Source: Apostichopus japonicus
Taxonomy: Eukaryota > Echinodermata > Holothuroidea > Aspidochirotida > Stichopodidae
Assembly: GCF_037975245.1 (NCBI RefSeq)
Contig: NC_092562.1
Location: 23,677,554 to 23,741,553 of the forward strand
Direction of reading: 5' to 3'
DNA: 64,000 nucleotides
The position numbers and the translations under genes are program-made. The notes beneath the pieces were generated by a model. That model ran no database searches, was not told the DNA's origin, and saw only the letters and a list, made by a program, of their open reading frames with translations. Shown one piece after another: positions 39,801 through 45,800 of this stretch (position 1 is its first letter; each line of letters opens with the position of its first letter).

Positions 39801-42800
39801 TGTCAAGCATCAACACGGGTCACTGATCCTGTTTAGCCACATTAACAATGGCTCCCAATACTCGTTTCAACAAAGAGACAATAGCTGAAATTGCAGCCCT
39901 TGTAACTGAAGGCCTATTCAAGAATGACAGTCTCAAAACCGCTATTGAAAGTACTGTTCAAGAGGTTATTCGCAGGAAATTTGACGATCTAACTCGACAA
40001 TTAGAGATCCAGGAGGCCAGAATTCTTGGCTTAGAAATTAAACTGGATGAGAAAACAGAGGAATGCAAAGGCATGCAAACTAAATTATCTGGCCTTCAAG
40101 ACTCCCAAGACAAAACCACGAATGACGTCAACAATCTGGAACAATACACTAGACGGAATAGTATCAGGATTTTTGGAATTGAAGAGAAGGAAAATGAGGT
40201 CACTGACGATATTTTCAAGGAGCTGACTAAGAGCAAACTGGGTATAACGATTGAAGACTCTAGCATTGACCGTACACATAGAGTCGGCAAGCCAACAGCC
40301 ACTGGTCGTCCCAGGGCCCTCCTTGTGAAGTGTTCGTCCTACCGTGAAAAGCTGACACTAATGAAATCCAGAAAGAAGCTAAAGGGAACTGGGATTGTAA
40401 TAGCTGAGGACTTGACCCACCGAAACCACCTCCTTCTGAAAAATACCAAGGCGCACGACAAGGTCGAGAACTGCTGGACGTGGGACGGGCGTATAATTGC
40501 CAATGTGATGACAGTAACTGGAACATCAAAAGTAATCATTTCTAATACAAACGATCTTCTCAAACTTTAACATTCGCATCCAAGAGGATAATTTATTTAA
40601 AGTACCGTTGGCATAAACCACGTGGTTTATTTTGTTATTGTTTTGTTTAGTATGATAGTTTTTATCATGTTATCTCATTACTTTTTTACTTTCTTCTACA
40701 TGTTGGCGACAGAATGGGTTATGATTTATAATTGCGCAAATTATTCTATTTTTATATACATATTACATATATCAATTAAAAATTGGCATATATTTCTCAA
40801 AGTATTACATAAACAGAGAATTATACAATTAATAATGTAAACGAGTTCCAGGAGAATAATACCATAACTTGCGAGTATTATACCGACCAGACTTATAATA
40901 ATACTTTTAAAAATAACAAACATCATGCATCTATATTGCATATAAATTCCAGAAGTCTATCCAAAAATTTTGATTCTATTATAGGCTTTTTGCATTCTAT
41001 TGAAAATTTCAAATTCTCATTTATTGCTATGACAGAGACATGGCTTAAAGATGGTTTTAGTAGTATTTATAATTTAGATGGTTATACATTTGTTCACAAG
41101 GAGAGAGATGATCGTCGTGGTGGGGGTGTAGGTATTTTTGTGAGAAATGATATTGAATTTGTAATCAGAAATGACTTAAGTTGCCCATTGGATATCAGTG
41201 CTGAGTCTTTATTTATAGAAGCAACAAATATGAAAGCTAAAAATATTATTATTGGATGTATGTATAAGCCTCCAGATAGCAACTCTCGTGTGTTTAATGA
41301 AAATTTAGGTCACTGCCTGGGATTGCTCTCCAATGATTACAAAACGTATTATTTTGCAGGGGACTTTAATATAGACCTACTCAAACTTGGTGAAAGAGGT
41401 ATAGTTGATGATTTTATTAACACATTTTCATCATATGGGTTGTATCCTACAATCAGTAAAGCTACCAGAGTTACCCAATACAGTACTTCATTAATTGATA
41501 ATATCTTTACGAATGATATTTGTCACTCTATTAAAAGCGGTATTTTAATCTCTGATATTTCTGATCATTTTCCAATTTTCGTAAATTCTAGTAATAATTA
41601 TACAATTTCTCAGAAATGTAATAATTATACACATAATACATGTCCTAATAATATTGCTTTATTACAACACGAATTGTCGGCCGTTAACTGGGATAGTGTT
41701 TCCTCTACTAAGGATGTTCAATTATCATATAACAATTTTATTCACATAGTTATGGATGCTTTTTGTCGTTGCTGTCCATTAACCAAGACGACTAAACGCC
41801 ATAATATATCTAACAAATCTCCTTGGATTACACCTGCAATTTTGAAATCGATTAAACATAAGAACAAGCTCTATGTTAAATATAAAGAAAATTATTCCAA
41901 TAACCGTAAAAGAGTGTATAGCAAATACAGAAATGTACTCACAACAGTTGTTAAAACTGCTAAGAAAATGCATTATAAAAATCTTATTGAAAGTAATAAA
42001 GATGACACTTCCAAATTATGGAAGGTTATTAACAATATACTCGGTAAAAATGTTAGCATTAATTGTAATAAAGAGTTTATTTGTAATGGTCAACATATTA
42101 CTAATGCTAACGATGTGGCTGACGGTTTTATTAATTATTTTTCGTCCATTGCGAACACTTTGACTGATAAGATTCCTTTAAGTCACAGTAATCCCTTGCA
42201 TGGCATTAATAATGATATAAAGCAGTCGTTTATGATGCTTCCAACCTGCACTGAGGAGGTAAAAGGCTATATTATTAAGCTTAAAAGTGGTAAAAGTCCA
42301 GGTCATGATAAAATTACCAATAATGTTATAAAGCATATTAATGATTTTATTGCGGCTCCGCTTGCTCACATTATTAATTGTTCGTTTTCTAGTGGAATAT
42401 TTCCATCAGAGTTAAAAGTTGCAAAAATTATTCCTATTTTCAAATCTGGAGATCATAAGTTGTTTTCTAATTACAGACCTGTCTCACTTTTAACCACTAT
42501 TTCCAAAATTGTTGAACGACTAGTGTATGACAGATTGATTAAGTTCATTGATAAGCACAACATTTTAAATGAACATCAGTATGGTTTTCGGAAAAACTAT
42601 TCAACTTATCTTGCAGCTATCGACTTAATTGATAGTATATCATGTGGCTTAGATAAAAAGATGTCTACTGTTGGTATTTTTTATTGATTTATCAAAGGCT
42701 TTCGATACCATTGATCATTCTATTTTATTAAAGAAGCTTCTTGCTTATGGAGTACGTGGAATTTCCTATAACTGGTTTCAAAGTTATCTAAGTAATCGTA

Positions 42801-45800
42801 TAAACTATGTATATTATAACGGAGTTACATCTGCAAGGTCCATTTGTAATGTTGGTGTTCCACAGGGTTCTATTCTAGGCCCACTTCTTTTTCTTATGTA
42901 CATTAATAATATTTCTCATTCTTCTACTAAGGGAAACTTTGTTTTATTTGCTGATGACACTACAATCTTATTTCAGAAGGATAATATAACTGATGCAATT
43001 CTAGAAGCAGAAAAAGAGTTTACTCATATTATTAACTGGCTTAATGCAAATAAGTTGTCTCTGAATTTATTAAAAACTAATATTCTTATATTCGACAATA
43101 AATTACATGATACTACTAATATTCCCATCAATATTGATGGCACTATTGTATTAACCACAGCAACTACTAAGTTTCTCGGTACTATTATCGATTGTAACCT
43201 TCACTGGAAAAATCATATTTCATATATCTGTAGTAAAATTGCCAGTGCAAATGGAATTATTTATAGATTAAAACATGTTCTTCCGAAAGATACATTATTG
43301 ACTTTATATAATACTCTAATACTTCCACACCTGAATTATAATTTACTTGCTTGGGGAGGTGCAAATAAATCACTGTTGCATAATTTATATAAACTGCAAA
43401 AACGTGCAGTTCGTAACATTTGTATTGCGCCGTATACTGCTCACTCGGGTCCTCTTTTTAAGAGTCTGAACGTCTTAACTATTTTTGATTTATTTGATTA
43501 TCAGCTAGGTATTTTTATGTTTAAGTTTAATAATGGAAATCTTCCTCCTATTTACAACTCATATTTTCATTATAGATATAATATGCATCATTACAACACT
43601 AGATCTATGTATTCTCTAAACATTCCATATTCACGAACTAGACTTAGACAGTCCCAGATTCGCTCAAGTGGTGTTACTCTCTGGAATTCATTCTCATCTA
43701 ATCTCACTGAATTGAATATTACTTTATATACTTTTAAAAATAGGTTGAGGAAAAAATTGATGTCGACTTCATATTACATATAATTACATGCATATTTAAA
43801 CCATTCTTTAATGTTGCTGTTTTTCTTTTGTAATTAGCACATTGCTAATTATTTTTCTTTATTTCTTTTCCTTTCTTTTTGTAAGGGGTCAGACTCGAAA
43901 AGCTTTGCTTATTCTGACTCCTCTACCCATCATATGTATATATATATATATATACTGATTTTTGCATATCATTTATTATATGTAAGTATATTAATTTACT
44001 ATTACTCATGTTATAAAATATGAATTAATGATTATGATGATGATGGTACAAATAAACTTGAACTTGAACTTTATTGTGTTTACACCTCTCTCTTCATTGT
44101 GTAATTCTACAGACTGCTGCAAAGTATTGGCCAGATTCTGGGATGATCACTTACGGATACATCACAGTGAAGTGTGTTAACACTGAAAGTCAAGATCTGT
44201 TCAGAACACAGAAATTTCAAGTCATGCACCAAGATCATCAGGTAATCTGAGAAATCATGATATAAAACATTTTTGAACATCTTTCACATTCTTTTATTAA
44301 ATCAAGGTTTCTTTTTGGTACAATGGAATTGTTCTCTATGCTTTACTTGTTAAATAGTTTACCAAACCGATTTCATCTTTCATTGCAAATATCTACAACA
44401 ATTTTCACTTGTTCTTTTTTTTTCTCAGGAACCAGTAATTGTGAATCACCTGACTTTTGAAGCATTTCTTGGTGATGAAGAAGATCTTCCTAGGATGTTA
44501 GATTTCATACAGTCAACTGGAAACGTAACATCTGGTCCTACAGTTATTCACTGTCTGTATGTATATTTGCTGATTTGAACATATTAGCAGGAAGAATAAT
44601 TGCTAAGATTTTGGATAAATAATAGCGTATTTAAAAATTGAACATTGCTTAAAAAGCACAATTCTACAGCACTGCATTGCACAAGACATTAAAACAAACA
44701 GTTAGTAGTGTTGTGATAGACAAGTTTGCCTTCTTCATGTTTAGAATGCATGCACATAATTTAGCAGTAATTCAGGAGAGACTGTATTTTTCTAATTTTC
44801 ATTTCAGAAATGGAGTTGGTGTCAGTGCTGTGTATGTTACGGTTAAAGCTCAAATCCAACGTCTGGAGAAAGAAGGCGCTTGTGATGTTTATCTGGCTGT
44901 GCAGCAATTGAGAAGGAAAAATGTGAACTATATGTTATCACAGGTAAATTTTTAAATGAGAACTTGCTTTAAAAAAGCATTTCTTTATATTTAGCATACA
45001 ATAAAAAAAAAACTTTAAGATGCATGATATTGAAGAATACATTTAATGCTTGGAAATACAGAGAAATTTCATACAGTCTTACTGATTCTGCTTTTCCTTA
45101 TGACTGATAAATTGGAAGATCAGCTTGCCATCTTTAAGTTTGAAAACGATAAAATTCACACATATTAATAAATAATCTTATTCCTTCCAAGTAGGTTTCA
45201 ATCTTTACAGGACCTACATCAAACAGACTGTTCTTTCTAAATTGTTCAATTTCAGGATAACTACATACTGTGTCTGAAGTTACTGAGGTGTTATTTGAAC
45301 AACCAAGATGACTATTCTGTGATATACTGAGAAGACACTTCATATATTTATGATATTCTTTGACATCTTTTAGATGGAAGCAAAAGAAGGATATCATTTT
45401 GTTTTGGATCTTTTATGCTTATTTTGACAAGGAAATAAAGAATATTTTTAGTATACTAAATTTGTTTTACGATTGAATCATTAATGAGTAATTTGGGATT
45501 ACACTTAATACAACGATTGATAGAGCCTTTAGAGACAGGTCGTGACAATGAACCAAACATAAGCATTTGACAATACAGTACTCATGTATGGGAGTACACA
45601 ATTATATCAGTACACAGACTACTGTTCAACTGTTGTTTACACGTGGGGAGACTCATTCCTACTATGTTGCCATAGATTTGGTCACAGCTGAAGCTTCTTT
45701 TTTAATACAAGGTAATACAATTAATCTCTCATTTTAAAATTTTCTATTCAGCTTTAATTAACCATAATGATTCTCACTGCCTGATGAAGGTTGACCGTTC

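Larger units (their letters stand above)
39780..44070 (+). mobile_element. CR1/L2-group LINE in a PTP intron
   Basis: ORF1 (39848-40570) and ORF2 (from about 40813 to 43783) are followed by a short 3' tail with AATAAA (44051-44056) and ACTTGAACTTGAACT repeats, typical of non-poly(A) CR1/L2-like LINEs. The 5' boundary is uncertain. One single-base frameshift in ORF2 breaks an otherwise open frame, so the copy is young but probably dead. It is inserted in the sense orientation between PTP exons 38192-38317 and 44113-44241. Confidence 0.85.
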
